Assembly (NCBI GenBank): GCA_950295325.1
Contig: OX485805.1
Location: forward strand, 45,408,758-45,472,757
Length of the DNA: 64,000 nucleotides
Direction of reading: 5' to 3'
DNA from: Polytrichum commune
Taxonomy: Eukaryota > Streptophyta > Polytrichopsida > Polytrichales > Polytrichaceae
Below the pieces are notes generated by a model. It was not told the DNA's origin and did not search any database. It saw only the letters and a list, made by a program, of their open reading frames with translations. Below, piece by piece: positions 45,753 to 58,472 of the stretch (position 1 is its first letter; each line of letters starts with the position of its first letter). Made by a program: the position numbers and the translations under genes.

Positions 45753-47213
45753 CTTGCTTTAAATTGCTAGACCAACTACCACCTTAGTTTTATACTTACA
45801 CCTAATGCATCCAAAGAATCACATCCACACTACGTGACCCCAAAATCACCCACGACTCACAACTCATTGATGGACTTTTAAAAATGATTTTAAAAGTTCA
45901 AATCAATGACGGAGCCAATGCCAAACAACATTGACTGATTTTTTCATAAAAGAAACCTAACAAAGAAACTAACTATATATGAAGACCATTCAAACTTGGT
46001 GACTTACTGTAACCTTTCAAATAAGCCCTTTCCACGATTATATACACTCAACAATTAGACAAAAGGTACCAACTTACAATATATATAGTGCCATACATAT
46101 TAAATGTAGTGTTGTTTGACCTAGAAAGCACAAATGTTAACCCTTAACTTCCTAAGCCCGTGAAAGGGTTGTTACGAGTGTATTTCATTCAATGTTGGTT
46201 GCGGAATTTTCATGGACAAGTTATGATGTTAAAATATATTTATTTATAGGGTCTTGAAACATGGGGAAAACAAAGGGAAACACGGCTTGAACAATTCTTG
46301 GGGTCTTTAGATTATAACAATTGGAGGAAGTAATGCACAAGAAAATGCCATGTTTTAGCCTCCAATGAAGACGTTTCACTAATCGAGTTCACATGGAAAA
46401 TGAGTGGAAGGCTTGTGTGATGCAGTGGATGGGAACAACTCAATAGTTGAGCAATTCCACAAATTCTCACGCCAAAATATGCAATTCACAATAAGCTAGC
46501 CACCTTGCATTTGGAGTATGTAAATTGTCTCATATTTATAACCACGTTTATACAAGGAATTCCTTGTAAATTTGAGAGTGCCATGTCCAAATCCTAAATC
46601 GAATGGTTGATGTTTCCACATGAACCACAATCCGTATCATAGACTACAAACATCCCACATCCGTATAGTCTCATATAACTTACCATATGTCAATTGTACT
46701 CAAAAACATTCTAAACCCAAGTCAATGAGTTCATTTGTTTTCACCACAAAATTGCTCAAGTGCATTTAGGGGTCAAGGGTTCCTCATGCTTGCATCATGC
46801 ACATGCATCCTCAATAAGCCATTATGGGGTTGGTTCCATAATACTTATTGAGGGGGTGATAGTAAAAACCTGGCCTTTATTAAAAAAATTGTCGATTCAT
46901 CTCAATTTCAACTCACTAAATTAATTTGGGATCCGTCTTTGACCCCGATTTAGAAATTAGCAATTACCATTTTCACCCTCCCATTCCCCTCCCCCTCCCC
47001 CTCCCCCTCGGTAATTGTTATGAACATTCACTTGGCCATCAAACTTCCATATGGAAATAAAGTTAAAGTGAGCACTTGCACTTTGTATCTTGCACTTCCC
47101 ATACTATTGCAAATAGGTCGGAAGCTCCCCAAGGTCCATGTATCCCTAGGGCCTATTTACACCAACGACCACGACCGCTACATTCTAGAATCTCCCGTTG
47201 GTTTTGACTTGAG
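45753..47213. other. Intergenic, no gene seen
   Basis: A CCCCTC microsatellite lies at about 46986-47010. A short inverted pair (CCTCAATAAGCCATTATGG / ATAATACTTATTGAGG) lies at about 46811-46856. No coding evidence. Confidence 0.45.
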
Positions 47214-47690
47214 TCTGGTCCCACTTTGTTTTACACAAGTTCACCAAAAATGAAAACGACCACAGTGAACAATTCAGAAGAATGGATGAGAATGTGACAC
47301 GGATGTGACATGGACCCCTACTTGTCCGTAAATGGACAATGGTTGGTGATCCTCTGGATTGTTCAACGAGAGACCCCTAAACATGTTGTCTCAACGAAAA
47401 ATAAGGCGACCATGCAACAAATTTTTAATAACTCATAGTTTTAGACTATCTATTTATAGTGTATATATGTATACTTCTGATATTCATTGAAACATCGTGT
47501 CTTGGTCTAAGTCCACTTTACACTATGTCCCATGACCCAAACTCTTGAATATGGATGAGGGTTCCTCTCGGTTGTGGATTTTGGACCGTTGACCATGACC
47601 AACAAGATGATTTAATTTTTTAATTTTTTTTTAATTTAATTTTTTTCTCATGGCCCTCAATCATGTGCATAAACGGCTCTTATTTTGTTG
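47214..47690 (+). repeat. Dispersed repeat family E, copy 2
   Basis: Counterpart of 1540-2060 in the same orientation. Shared blocks run in the same order from the AATGAGAAxGTG..GTGACATGG region through TGTCCGTAAATGGA, GGCGACCATG and GATTTTGGACCGTTGACC to CATGTGCATAAA. The class is unknown. Confidence 0.5.
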
Positions 47691-48213
47691 TATGTGGAAA
47701 ATGAACATGGCTCCTACTACTTCATCACTTTTTTCTTTGCATGAAGGAAGCACATCATGGCTTACTTAAACTTCATCACGTTGACTTTGTGAGCTCATTT
47801 CCGTGAAGGATGCACAATCTACGGTGGCTTGAATTCTTGCATGTAATTGCAACATTTATGGAAAATGTGAGAGTTTGCCTTCACATGACTTTACCTCCAC
47901 ATAAAAGCCATGTGTAAAGTGGCCGAATTGATGACTCAAAAGCATGAGTCTTGAGGGGATCTCCATGAAATCCCGTTTTCAATATCTTCTTCTTTAATTC
48001 TTTTAATAAAAAGAAATCACACCATCGCGGATTGAATTTTCATTCAAGAAGGAAATTTTGGGCTCACGAGTTTTCTCAAATCTTGAGTTCGCACTCCTTG
48101 GAATAGACATCAATCCCTTTCACGTGAGTGAAGGTGACATCACGCTCCTTTATTAGGGAGATAAGGGATCACCTCTTTGTTATTCAAAGTGTAGGAGAGA
48201 ATCCATGATTTAA

Positions 48214-48718
48214 GGGCCACTTCACACACGGGAGTGAGAGCCCGTGACCATTACACTCCAAGCACTCTCATTGGTGGAAAAGGCGGAGCCGGTCCAAGTT
48301 CGCTTCACACTACGCTTGAGGGACCAACGGAGTATGTGAATGTTGCAAGATGGATGTAAAGTCCACATGGGTTCTTACATGGCATCGAATGGATCATGTA
48401 TCATGGTCACTTGGATTATTTTCAAAAACCACCTCTTGGAGGTAGGCCTAACACAAAACCCGGAGACCATGGCACTTCGCAGGCTCACACAACCGTTGAT
48501 TTATTCTATTTTATCATATGTGAGAACCCGCATGAATAGAAGTTCATTGAAATATCATTCGGTTGAGGGTCCGGTCACATGTGACTTCACACTACACTTG
48601 AGGGTCCGTGACCACATTGCATGATTTTGGAGGTGGTCTTGGGACGGCCTTTGGACACTCTCTTTTGGGCTCTCACAATTTCATGGTCATGGCTCTTGGC
48701 TCGTGTGTGAAGTGGCCC
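48214..48718 (+). mobile_element. 505-bp TIR element with TAA duplication, copy 1
   Basis: Begins GGGCCACTTCACACACGGG and ends CTCGTGTGTGAAGTGGCCC, with TAA directly outside both ends (48211-48213, 48719-48721). The second, inverted copy lies at 29600-30099. The TAA duplication and GGGCC termini suggest PIF/Harbinger. The open frame inside (48340-48624) has no transposase-like content, so this is a non-autonomous element. Confidence 0.78.
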
Positions 48719-48721
48719 TAA

Positions 48722-50805
48722 GCACATGCAATAGAATATGAGAATCCCTTAACTCTTATTATCCTTATGGATTTTACTATGCACATTATTTTTAAGATTA
48801 TTCATAAATTGAGATTTGCAAGCTTTGCTTCATGAAACATACGTGAAGTAAACTTGTTGACACAAAGTCAAAGATCATATATGCCTTTTATGTAAGGTCA
48901 TGAGCAATTATGTGTCAACATTTTCAAAGAAAAATAAAAATAAGTAAACTTTATATAAAGGAGATGATATTAGTTTGCCTTGATTTCTTGTAGATATGTT
49001 CATCTTATAAAGACTTACGCCATGTTTTTAAATGTATGGAAGAACACAATCCAATGTGTCAAGTTTGAACAACGTTTGTTGATAAAATTGAAAACTTGGC
49101 ATTTAGTTCATCAAAGTTGATATTGTATTTCTATCTTTGTAACTTGCATACAAAATCATCTTGGTGATACACATATCCAATTTCACAACAATTGAGTGAT
49201 CGACATTTTGTAGGAAGTACTTTCATTTTTATATTTTGAGAATAAATATCTAGATAATTTGAGTTTTTACTATATTTTGTGTCTTTGCGTGATAGAGAAA
49301 AAAATGTTCCCAACAACTCATCTTTTGAGATAAACATCATTCAAGGATTGCAAGTCGATAGTCAATTGTTCATTGATTAGGAGATTGATCATGAGCTTAA
49401 TGGAGAACCATAAATAATATGGTAAATCCAAACCTACTTTTCAAAACATCACTATGCAATAAACCTTGTGCACTACCCCCCCCCCCCAATAAAAATTCTC
49501 TTCTCAAAAAGGACCTCCAACTGGGGTTAAGGGTGTATCATTGACAAATTTTCTGCAAGTTTTTGGCATTTGACATGCAAAAACTTGCACAAATTGCATG
49601 AGAATTGACACACATGTTTTAAAATTTGACACGTAGTGTGACACATGAAGAAAACAATCACACATCAATTGCCGCTTTAGAAGTTGAAGTGACTTGTACC
49701 AATAAGCAACTCAAATAAATCCCATCATAGTTGAAGAACTATGCACTAGATTATAGACTTGAGAGTTCTAGAGGGTATCAACGGAAATCTTTGATTGAAT
49801 TTGAAAAACAATACATGAGATCAAATCATCCATGCATTATCAACTCATGGGCCTAGTGAACTACAACGATGCATGCTCTTGGGTGCAATTCATGTGTGAA
49901 AAAATGTTCATGCTTTGAATGATCGTTTCCCAAAATCTTCCAGTTTCAATGTAGCTAAATTTTTCAGCCCTTGTTGTTATCCAAGTGATATATCACAAAT
50001 GTTGAACTATGGCTTGAAAGGATACTATTGAAGTTGAAATGCATCGCATAAGAAATTGATATGTGTAAGGAAGAACTTTTAGGAATTTACATAAACACTT
50101 CGACATGAGTGTGAGAACAAAATGATATTTGAGGCTTGGCGTGCATGTGGTTGCAATTTGTAGTGGCATACACAGTGGCCTAAACTTATGCAACTTTGGC
50201 AAAAGGTTGTACTCGTTCCATTGAGCATAGCTATTCGTGAGAGAGGTTTTTCAAACAAAAATGCAATCAAAACAAAGTCACTGTCATTTGAGATGAATTG
50301 GCCACAAATCTATATGGGGTCAAATTTGTGGATGGATGAGAGGTACACTTGTATGTAATAATTCAGATACTGAGATGGCTCATATGTGAAAACATGGTTT
50401 CAATACACAATATCAATAATGATGTCAAACAACCCACCCAATTGACATCAAATTTGACACTAAGGTAAATATTTGACACTAAGGTTAATTTACCTAGGCA
50501 TGAAAACTCTTGGGTGCTATGTAGATCCGAATGATCTCACATTTAAACTTATCCTCCAATACACAAACTTACCCTACTAATATCAACTTTACACTAAACC
50601 ATCCCAATAACATTGGATAATTCCCTCTTGCACCAACAAATTGGAGAGAGAGAGAGAGAGTTATTGCATACAAACGGACCTCTTATTCATCAAACATAAA
50701 AACTTTGGAATAGCATATAACCCATAAGTTACATTGTTAAGAGGATTTGAAACCATAATTGATGTAGTTCAAATCATTTGAGATAAATCGGCCACAAATG
50801 TAAGG
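48722..50805. other. Intergenic, no gene seen
   Basis: A run of 12 C lies at 49476-49487 and a GA microsatellite at about 50645-50660. Similar TTTGAGATRAATYGGCCACAAAT words at about 50288 and 50768 show a short repeat. No coding evidence. Confidence 0.45.
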
Positions 50806-51090
50806 TATGTGGGTGCTATTTGGTTCTTTTTTCACGTTCTCCAACTTCCACTAATTAGATTTACACGACAAAACTTGTGTTGCATTAGCGAATCTACAAC
50901 GAAAATCGGACCTCCCTTGCTTTAATTATTTCTATTAGAAGTGCATGGTGTTGATTTCTTAATTGGATACATAATTCCTCCCAATGTTGTTTACTGTTGA
51001 GTGTAGAGAACTTAGTAATACTTGAAAATGTAGTCGTATATTAAACATGTGTCTTTATGATGTTTGTTCTTTGATCCTCATCGAACCACA
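50806..51090 (-). repeat. Dispersed repeat family D, copy 5
   Basis: Full-length-looking counterpart of 1190-1500, same orientation: TTCTCCAACTTCCAC, TTTACACRACAAARCTTGTGT, TTAGCGAATCTA, CCTCCCAAT and TGTGTCTTTATGRTGTTTGTTC in order. It ends about 350 bp before the RPP30 start codon. Confidence 0.6.
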
Positions 51091-51436
51091 TACCAATCAA
51101 ATATTGGGGTCCGATTAAGAAAACGAACCACTTAAGACCTGCATACCCTATAAGGGGTTTAAGTTTTATGTTGGGTGGATGAGAAGATGCGATGTTTCTC
51201 TCTCTCCCAACAAAGTGAACATGTTTTCATCCACACGTAGGCTATGGATGGATGAATTTCATCTCCAGCGAAGGACTTTTGGGTTTAGGGTTTAAGGCAA
51301 GAAGGCAAGAACAAAACCTCACCGAGCGCTTTGTATGGCTGTTTTGATCCCGAACTACAACGAGAGCTCTGGTTCGATCTGCATGGAAGGAACGTAACTC
51401 ATTGGCAATTCGGTTGACAAGATTAGGGTTTGAGAG

Positions 51437-54400
51437 ATGTACCAGGATCTGGGCCTCGCGGTGGATGGAACGGAGGAGAGTTTGCGGAAGGATTTGGTGT
51501 CCACATCGATGCAATTGGGATACATGGCTGTGGCTACAAACAATGTTCGCGGAGGCACCTTGACGGAGTCGGATTGCTCAAAATTCAAGCCCTTGAACCT
51601 GCCATGGGTGCTTTCATCTACCCCCGGGATGGCCGAGTCTGTGAAGTTCCATCAAAAGCTCGTCGGTGTGCCTGCGGGACAACCCTTCAGGCAGTACAGC
51701 CGAATAACGGTGATGGTCGATGACATGGTGCAAGCTGGGGCACTGAATTTGTCCAACTCCGTCCTCCGAACTTACGACATTGTGGCCGTCCGACCGTTGA
51801 ACCAGAAAGTCTTTAACCAAGTCTGCACGAATTCTGAGGTAATTTTTAACCATGGCTATTGGCGGTGAATTTTAAGTAATCTTTTATTCGTTGCAATTTT
51901 GGCATTGTAAGTCGAACGCTAACCCTAATTGTGTCACTTGGTGAGTCTGTTAAGCCTCTTTGCTAGAATATTAAGAGGGACTTTAAACGGATACTTTCAG
52001 CTTAGCATCCACTTTTCATAGGATATGAAACATGCAATTAGTACCCGATGATCAGCAGCCCCTAGTCATTTTCCTCATAATTTTCGGAGCTCATATGAAT
52101 ATCTCATTCATTATCAAAGTGAAGATTCTCAGGATCATTAGATGGTCATATAGGTCTCCCAAATCATGTTGAATGAGCCTAAAATGGCCATGTTTTGAGC
52201 ACGTAGTCTCTTTCGAACACATGCCTTTTTGGTGTACGTTCTTACGTGCCTTGGTGAACGTGTTAAGCCTTTTTGTGGTGCAAGGTAGGTGGGTCTTGTT
52301 GTGGTTACTTTTTCTGGTTAGCCCACTTCTCCTAGGAAATTTAGAATGCGATTAGTACGAGATAATTAGCAAATCCAAATTGCGGTTGGTGTCTGCTCTT
52401 AGATCAACATTTAAGAGCACGCCATTCAAATGTAGGTGTTCGACTAAGATAAGTAACCAAAATAGATCGTCTACATTAGTGTTCTATCTGAAAAACGATG
52501 TACTCAAAGAGATAGAATCGTTACTGGAATAGTCCATGTAAAGTCGAATTGGTGGAGTTTCAGGGACCCTTAGGCATGCTGAATCTGCCAGAAGAATCAT
52601 GGCTTGATTGGGTTGTTGGATTGCAGGTGGACTTGATATCGGTAGATCTCACCCAACGGCTACCTTTCCGAATGAAGGGCGCCATGGTCAAGGCAGCAAT
52701 TGAGGTACCCTGACAGTATTTGCTCTGCCATTTTAGGTTAGCCAATATATGCAATTTAATTTTAGCAGGATATCATCATGTTTGGAAGTCCAGATGATTT
52801 GCATAGAATTTGAATTTGGTATATGAAGTCAAATTCAAATGTTATTAGTGTGGATGTGCAACTCGTTGAAGCAAGTTAAGCTGATTTTTTTTCTTGCTAT
52901 GGCTCATCTGTTTGTCTAGCCTTACATATGTAAATTTGTTTCAGTTTGAAGGCTCAGACTCTTCAATTGACTGTTGACAGCCTGGTCATAAGCATGTTGC
53001 AATTAGTATAAACAGTTTTCTGGGTTTTCTGTATTCCTTCACATTTCATATAACACTTTACAGGGTATTGTAGAGAGGAGTATTCTTTGAGATCTCTTAT
53101 GGATGTGCACTCTTGGATCCTAAGGCGCGGCGAGAGCTTTTTGCAAATTGCCAGGTATCTCTTCACTAATAGGTTCGCCTTCTTATGAAAACAAGGTTGC
53201 TGCTTTTACTTATGGGCATGGGTATATATTTTCAGCCTTAAAGGATGCATGGGCTCAATTCACTAAATATCTGCGTAATTTCTATGAGCCTCACCAAGTC
53301 TTAGATTAATGTTTGTTATATTTATGGGTTTGAAACTTTAGTTAGTACACTATCTTCTATCAAGGAGAAAACAAAAATATGCTCATATTTGACATTGATG
53401 ATCAAAATATCAAGTATGTGTTTGCATCCAAGGCACTCAGGATATGTATTTGAACCCAACTCTTCTGTAACATCAAGGTATTCAGCCGATCTGAAGCATA
53501 CTTGAGGAATGAGTTGATTTTAGACAGGGTCACTTTTGACACAATTGGCTTAAATGGGAGTTTGTAGCTTAAATACACGTTTTGGTGATTGGAGAGTCCC
53601 AGATTGGACCTTTTAGATTGTTAGGGGTCAAATGGTAGAAAGATACACAATTCTGGATCTTAAGCAAGGTATCCTCATGGGATTTACCCATCCTCTCAAA
53701 TCAGCCTTATGTGATGGGTTCTAGGTGGACAGGTGCTTCAAGCTCTGAGCAAGGGGCATGGACTTATTGTGAGCAGTGGAGCTCGTCAGGCAATGGAACT
53801 GCGAGGTCCCAATGACGTCATAAATATGGCCACACTATTTGGTCTCTCTTTTGAGGTCTCAAAGGCTGCCATATCAAAGAACTGCGAGTAAGACCTTCTT
53901 ACAGATTGATTGTCATGTTTGAGCTGATAACTTTGTTTCAAAATGATTATCTTGTGAGGAACGTGGTGTGTTTCTTACAGATTGATTGTCATGTTTGAGT
54001 GGATAATTTTTTTCCAAAATGATTATCCCATGAGGAATGTGGTGTGTTTATCTATGACATCTACTGTTGTAAGACATCCATCTGTAAATTTTTTATCCTC
54101 CATAACTTTTGCATACAACACCCAGAAAATGCATACTTTGGTGCATGGAATTGAGATTCAATTGCTTGGATTGACTTTCATATAAAGCTTATGATTGTTT
54201 TAATAATAACAACCACAATGAGTGGTTGAGTGCAGAGCTGCTTGTGACCACTTTATTGTACTCTTTTTTCTCAATATATGATACTCGCTATACAGAGCTA
54301 CAAATATGCATGCAACACATGCATTGCATGTCCTTTTACTTAGCAACTTAATGTAGGTGAAGAACATCACATGGAGAATCATCATGTAGGAGAATCATCA

Positions 54401-54970
54401 TGGAACAGAGGGAGTATTTCATGTTGAGAAGTATAGTGGCCTTGGACTGGAGGCTAGACTGAATGTCTATGATAGACAGCTTCGCTTACATATTGTGCAC
54501 AACTAACAACTTGGTTTTCTGATTTCTTCTCCAGGTCAGTAATAATGCATGGTGTGGCACGCAAAAAGATGTATAAGGGAGCAGTACTAATTGAGCGTAT
54601 GCCAGTAAAACCAGATGAAGCTGTCTTTCATGTACCAGGTTCTTGGGACCCCCTTTCTGTGGGCACAACCAAGGGGGGTTCTGTTGATTTGAGCCCACTT
54701 TTAGTTGCCACAAGCAAGCAAAACGTTGTTCCTAGTTCTCGTGAGTCTGCCAAGGATTTGAGTATCAAATCTGGTAAATCCAAGACTTTAGAGCTAACTG
54801 CACTAGGAGGCAAAGATGACACCTTCATATCTATGGTGACAACATCTAGTGAATGGACTGAGGTAGGAAAGCGTAAGAAACAGAAAGGGAAGCATTCAAA
54901 AGGAGGAGCTGTAGGGGGTCAAAAAGGATCTCAAAACAATTTTGATTCCAAGAAGCGAAAGGTTTCTTAA
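51437..54970 (+). CDS. RPP30: RNase P/MRP subunit p30 (RPP30), five exons, 383 aa
   Basis: A protein subunit of nuclear RNase P and RNase MRP, which process the 5' ends of tRNA precursors and pre-rRNA. Exons: 51437-51838, 52627-52704, 53074-53154, 53733-53887, 54535-54970. All introns are GT-AG and the phases close. The family's polymerase/histidinol-phosphatase-like barrel covers roughly residues 1-260. Diagnostic stretches are LGYMAVATNN, QYSRITVMVDD, TYDIVAVRPLNQKVFNQVCT, VDLISVDLTQRLPFRMKGAM, RGVFFEISYGCALLDPKAR, IVSSGARQAMELRGPNDV and LFGLSFEVSKAAIS. A long hydrophilic tail of over 110 residues follows, with two lysine-rich patches, the last (KKRKVS) at the C terminus and resembling a nuclear localisation signal. 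The start aligns with the human protein's. A pyrimidine patch (about 51190) and a weak TATA-like CTATAAG (about 51148) lie upstream. The gene stands alone. Confidence 0.92.
53440..53645 (+). repeat. Segment in RPP30 intron 3 related to 63530-63740
   Basis: Shared words in the same order: TTTGAACCC, AAGGTATT, GATCTRAA, GCTTGARGAATRAGTT, GGTCACTTTTGACACAAT, ACACGTTTKKGT and GAGAGKCCCA. A dispersed repeat of which one copy lies within the intron and one at the right end of the window. Class unknown. Confidence 0.5.
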
Positions 54971-55746
54971 AGAGGTCTGTGTATCTCATACTGTGATTTT
55001 CCTTGTACGTGTTTCATAAGCATTAGGAATTTATTGATGGTCTCCAAGTGGAAGTATTGAATTTGATATGATAACGGTCATGTGGTGGAGGGACATTACT
55101 ACCTATATTATGGTTGCATGGTTGGAAAAGTGCGCTTGCTCCTCCACTGACATAAACACATTGTTATTTCTCTCAACAAAATTGGTTTTTTTTTGTGTTG
55201 AAAGAAATGGATTTTTATTGCAAGAGAATGCAACTATGATCAGGGCCGGAACCCTAAAAGGTGCCGTGCTCAGAGGGGACTGGGCCGATGACCATACCAA
55301 AAGAGAAAACAAGCACAAGTAGCCAGAAAACCTATTAAAATCTGAGTGAAGTGAGCCATCAAGGAAGGGCAGCCTCTCATTCTCTTCTACCGAAGTTGAA
55401 AAGCTTCCACTGAGGGTGAAACACTGAGGAAAAGGTTGCGTGCTAGATCATATGAGAGTATGCAGAGGCACAGAAGCTCATGTTACAGGCTGTGTGCTAC
55501 CAGCGACATCCTAGGGTAGATAGCCACATCCCGTGTGCGCCCCAATGCCTTTTCAAAAGTGTCCATAAGCTCCTGGGGACAACCAACAACTATGCGTTTG
55601 TAGAACTGGCCAGGCAGTGTGCGGTGCAGATGCTGGAGAATTTTGCCCAACATGCACCGTCCACTGCAGCACCCCCTGACACACCTAGGCTTAGTGCACT
55701 CTTTTGAAGGAAGGCCAAGATACATATGAGGAAGGCAGGACATTTT
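54971..55746. other. 3' flank of RPP30 and a GC-richer stretch
   Basis: The first part should hold the RPP30 3' UTR. The stretch 55483-55743 is GC-richer than its surroundings and open on both strands. On minus it includes QFYKRIVVGCPQELMDTFEK, which looks protein-like, but I recognise no family and see no splice context. It could be a captured gene fragment. I do not call it as a gene. Confidence 0.35.
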
Positions 55747-56113
55747 TCAATGCAAATGAGAGAACTCTAACAGTAAACATATCCAGAACACTAGACATCA
55801 GTCTTGTATAGCTCTTTCTTGTCAATTAGAAATAGCATGTAATCACTGCGAAACCTCTGAAATGAAAAGTTGCAAGCTATCCTCAGGAAGAAAGCAATGG
55901 TGACAGAATTTGCCAGTACCTTATATGCTGATCTATTGATACTACCATGTTGGATTTATTTAAGTATTCAGATTTTCTTCATTCAAAGCAATTAGTTAAA
56001 ACTGCATAGCAACCTAGGGTATTGAAAGATGTGAATTGTTTGTGAAAAGGGGATTGCAAGTTCCATTTTCAGCTAAAAAAGCAACATTGATAAGAAAATA
56101 GCAACTTCCACCT
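55747..56113 (+). repeat. Direct repeat, copy 1 of 2
   Basis: Matches 61690-62066 in the same orientation: AAATGAGAGAACTCT, AGTAAACAT, TTTCTTGTCAATTAG, CATCCTCAGGAAG, GCATAGCAACCTAGGGT, TGAATTGTTTGTG and AAATAGCAACTTCC in order. One copy lies in the 3' flank of RPP30, the other 3' of the rubredoxin gene, 5.9 kb apart. Confidence 0.6.
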
Positions 56114-58130
56114 GACCAATCACAAGCACCTTTGATTTGGAAAGTTATTTGAGCCTGTGTATACTTGCGTTTCATGATAACCGTGTGGGAGTCCAGCTAG
56201 GGATTCATGTTCTCTACGTAAACTTATACCGTGAAGGTGAAAATGTAGAGAACTATTCTATAGCATGTAAATAATTATTTTAAGATTATGTGACCCCAAA
56301 AATAGCACTGGAGCCCTCAAATGAATCTAGTGTAGTGCTCAATTGGAACGATTTGGCCCTCAATCCTACATGGGATTTGTGTTCACAAGAGCCCATTCAT
56401 CCATAATGGATAAGTTTTACATAGAACTCTGGAACTCGGACAAATGAGCCCCAAGACTTGCCACCAACAACATGACCGAATATTTGTAGTAGATGGACTC
56501 TCCAATTAAACCTAGAGCCCACTCTTGACATCCCAAATGTGGATTTGGTGCAATTCGACCTCAAGACACACTGTTAAGAAAGTCAAGTAAACTTACACAA
56601 AACATATATTTAAGTAAATCAGACATGTTTTCACAATAAGGACTTTTTGATTGCTTCAATTCTACGGGCAGATCCGTCGATACACTTTTGATATACCTAC
56701 GTTTAGTGGGAGATATGTGAATCTCTAGTGATTACTTGAATGTTATGCTATTAAAATATGACGATAAAAATCAAATATCTAATTTTTTGATGATAAGTCT
56801 ATATAAATAAATGTTGAATAGTGGACATACAATCACAACAAGTGCTATAGTGTTATCGTTATCAAATTTGCATAACTATTGTAGGATCTTACTATACAAT
56901 CTTATTGTAGGATCCTATGACAAAATTTAGCATGTTATAATTATGAATTTGAACTTAATCCAATTTGACTTTTATATCATATGCAACCACATACACTTCA
57001 ACCGCACAGTAGAGACGACAATTGCTATAGCCTGCAACTGGTGCATCACAAAGTGCACAAAATACCCTATTGCTAGAGGCACCAAGGTCCACCATGCCTC
57101 ACAAGTTTTTATAGCAATCCAACAAGTTTTTATAGCAATTGCAGTGCCATTGACACCAACTTTTAAAACCCAGCTCCTCCCACAACTTGAATCCGGCACT
57201 CAATCCCGAGATTGCTTCATCCAGTAAATCCACCATGGCAGTTCCGGATATTTTCCGTGCCAACACATTACTTATTGTTTTCCCCTAACCTTGGAATATG
57301 CTCGAGCAAATAATTGCGGGAAAACTAATATAAGTTGTGAGCTTCAAGCCATTACGATCCATACCATGGTTTGAATGAGTGTTGAAGATTGAAGTCTTCA
57401 ATACCCTTCAAACGCGATTTGGCCCTTCAAAATATACCTCTCTCAAAACAACCTTTCAAAACGCAACCCTAAATTGAAAATGAAGACGTCACTTGAAGTC
57501 CTCAATATAATATGCCCGCCACAAGAACCAACAAGCGTAGGGCATCGTCACTACAAGAAGTGGAGTTAGATGGTTGATTCTTAATTCTCTGACCTTCCCG
57601 ACTGGAGTTATAAAATTGCCATTATAACAAGAATACGGTCTTGTTTTCAAAGAAGTCAAAATCAAGGTAGTAAATAAACAGCAGGGTTCTCTAAGATTAA
57701 GGATATTGAAACCACACAGGCTTCGCTCTAAGGTTAACAAAACATTGTTGGGCATAAACCATTATTGTATCACAACTGTACCTAGCTTACAAAGTGTGGC
57801 TACTTTCTCTCTGCGTACCAAGGTGTGCGAGTTGATGGCGTGAAACAACTCCATGGCTATAATTATACGAGATTTTAATCTTCTCCACATTCTACTAGAA
57901 ACATGTACCACATAATTCATGCACAAGTTTAATATGAGCTTTGTATGTCATTTCTATGTTCTTGGATTAACGTATTAGATTTGAACCAACCCTTCAGCTG
58001 AAGAGCTGAAATTTGAGAGCCCTTCAAAATGAAACTCATATGAGGACTTCAATCTTGAACACTGGTTTGAATATAATCACAAATCCTGTGAGCTGACTCA
58101 ATTCCTAGCGTCAAAAATCTTGACAAACCG
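56114..58130. other. Intergenic, no gene seen
   Basis: AT-rich sequence. A 21-bp direct duplication (CAAGTTTTTATAGCAAT twice, about 57102-57140) is the only structure noted. Open frames at 56943-57227 and 57489-57755 have no recognisable content. Confidence 0.45.
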
Positions 58131-58472
58131 GGAAAGGTAGAGCGCACCCGCCACGTGGCGCGCCCGTGCTCGCCGCCCGCCCGCTCCGCCCACTTGGCAC
58201 CCCATCGCCCCATGCGCGCCTCCAGCACGGCCCCGCTCCCCCAGCACGGCCGCGCTACCTCAACTATAACACCCGTGCTGGCCCGTCTCCATACCATCAT
58301 CGTCCTCGCGCGCACAAGCCAGTGTCCCCACGCATCCAGAGCATCTCTACTGTAGTCTGCCATCAACATCACCACTCAACAGTTTTAATTTCTTCCTCCT
58401 AGACAGTTTTTTTTTTTCTCTTCCGTTGCATCCATCTTCCCTGCTCTAAAGAGAGTTTCGTAATTCTTCAGG
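58131..58472 (+). promoter_or_regulatory. GC-rich promoter/5' UTR region of the rubredoxin gene
   Basis: Sequence from about 58140 to 58330 is very GC- and CpG-rich, in sharp contrast to both sides, and ends about 140 bp before the start codon. It contains a perfect G-box core CACGTG at 58152-58157 within GCCACGTGGC, a motif bound by plant bZIP/bHLH factors and common in light-responsive promoters. The arginine-rich open frames here follow from the base composition. Confidence 0.5.

Noticed and set aside
58155-58402. Proline/arginine-rich open frames upstream of the rubredoxin gene
   Set aside because: Composition follows from the GC-rich 5' region. There is no domain, and the span fits promoter and 5' UTR better.
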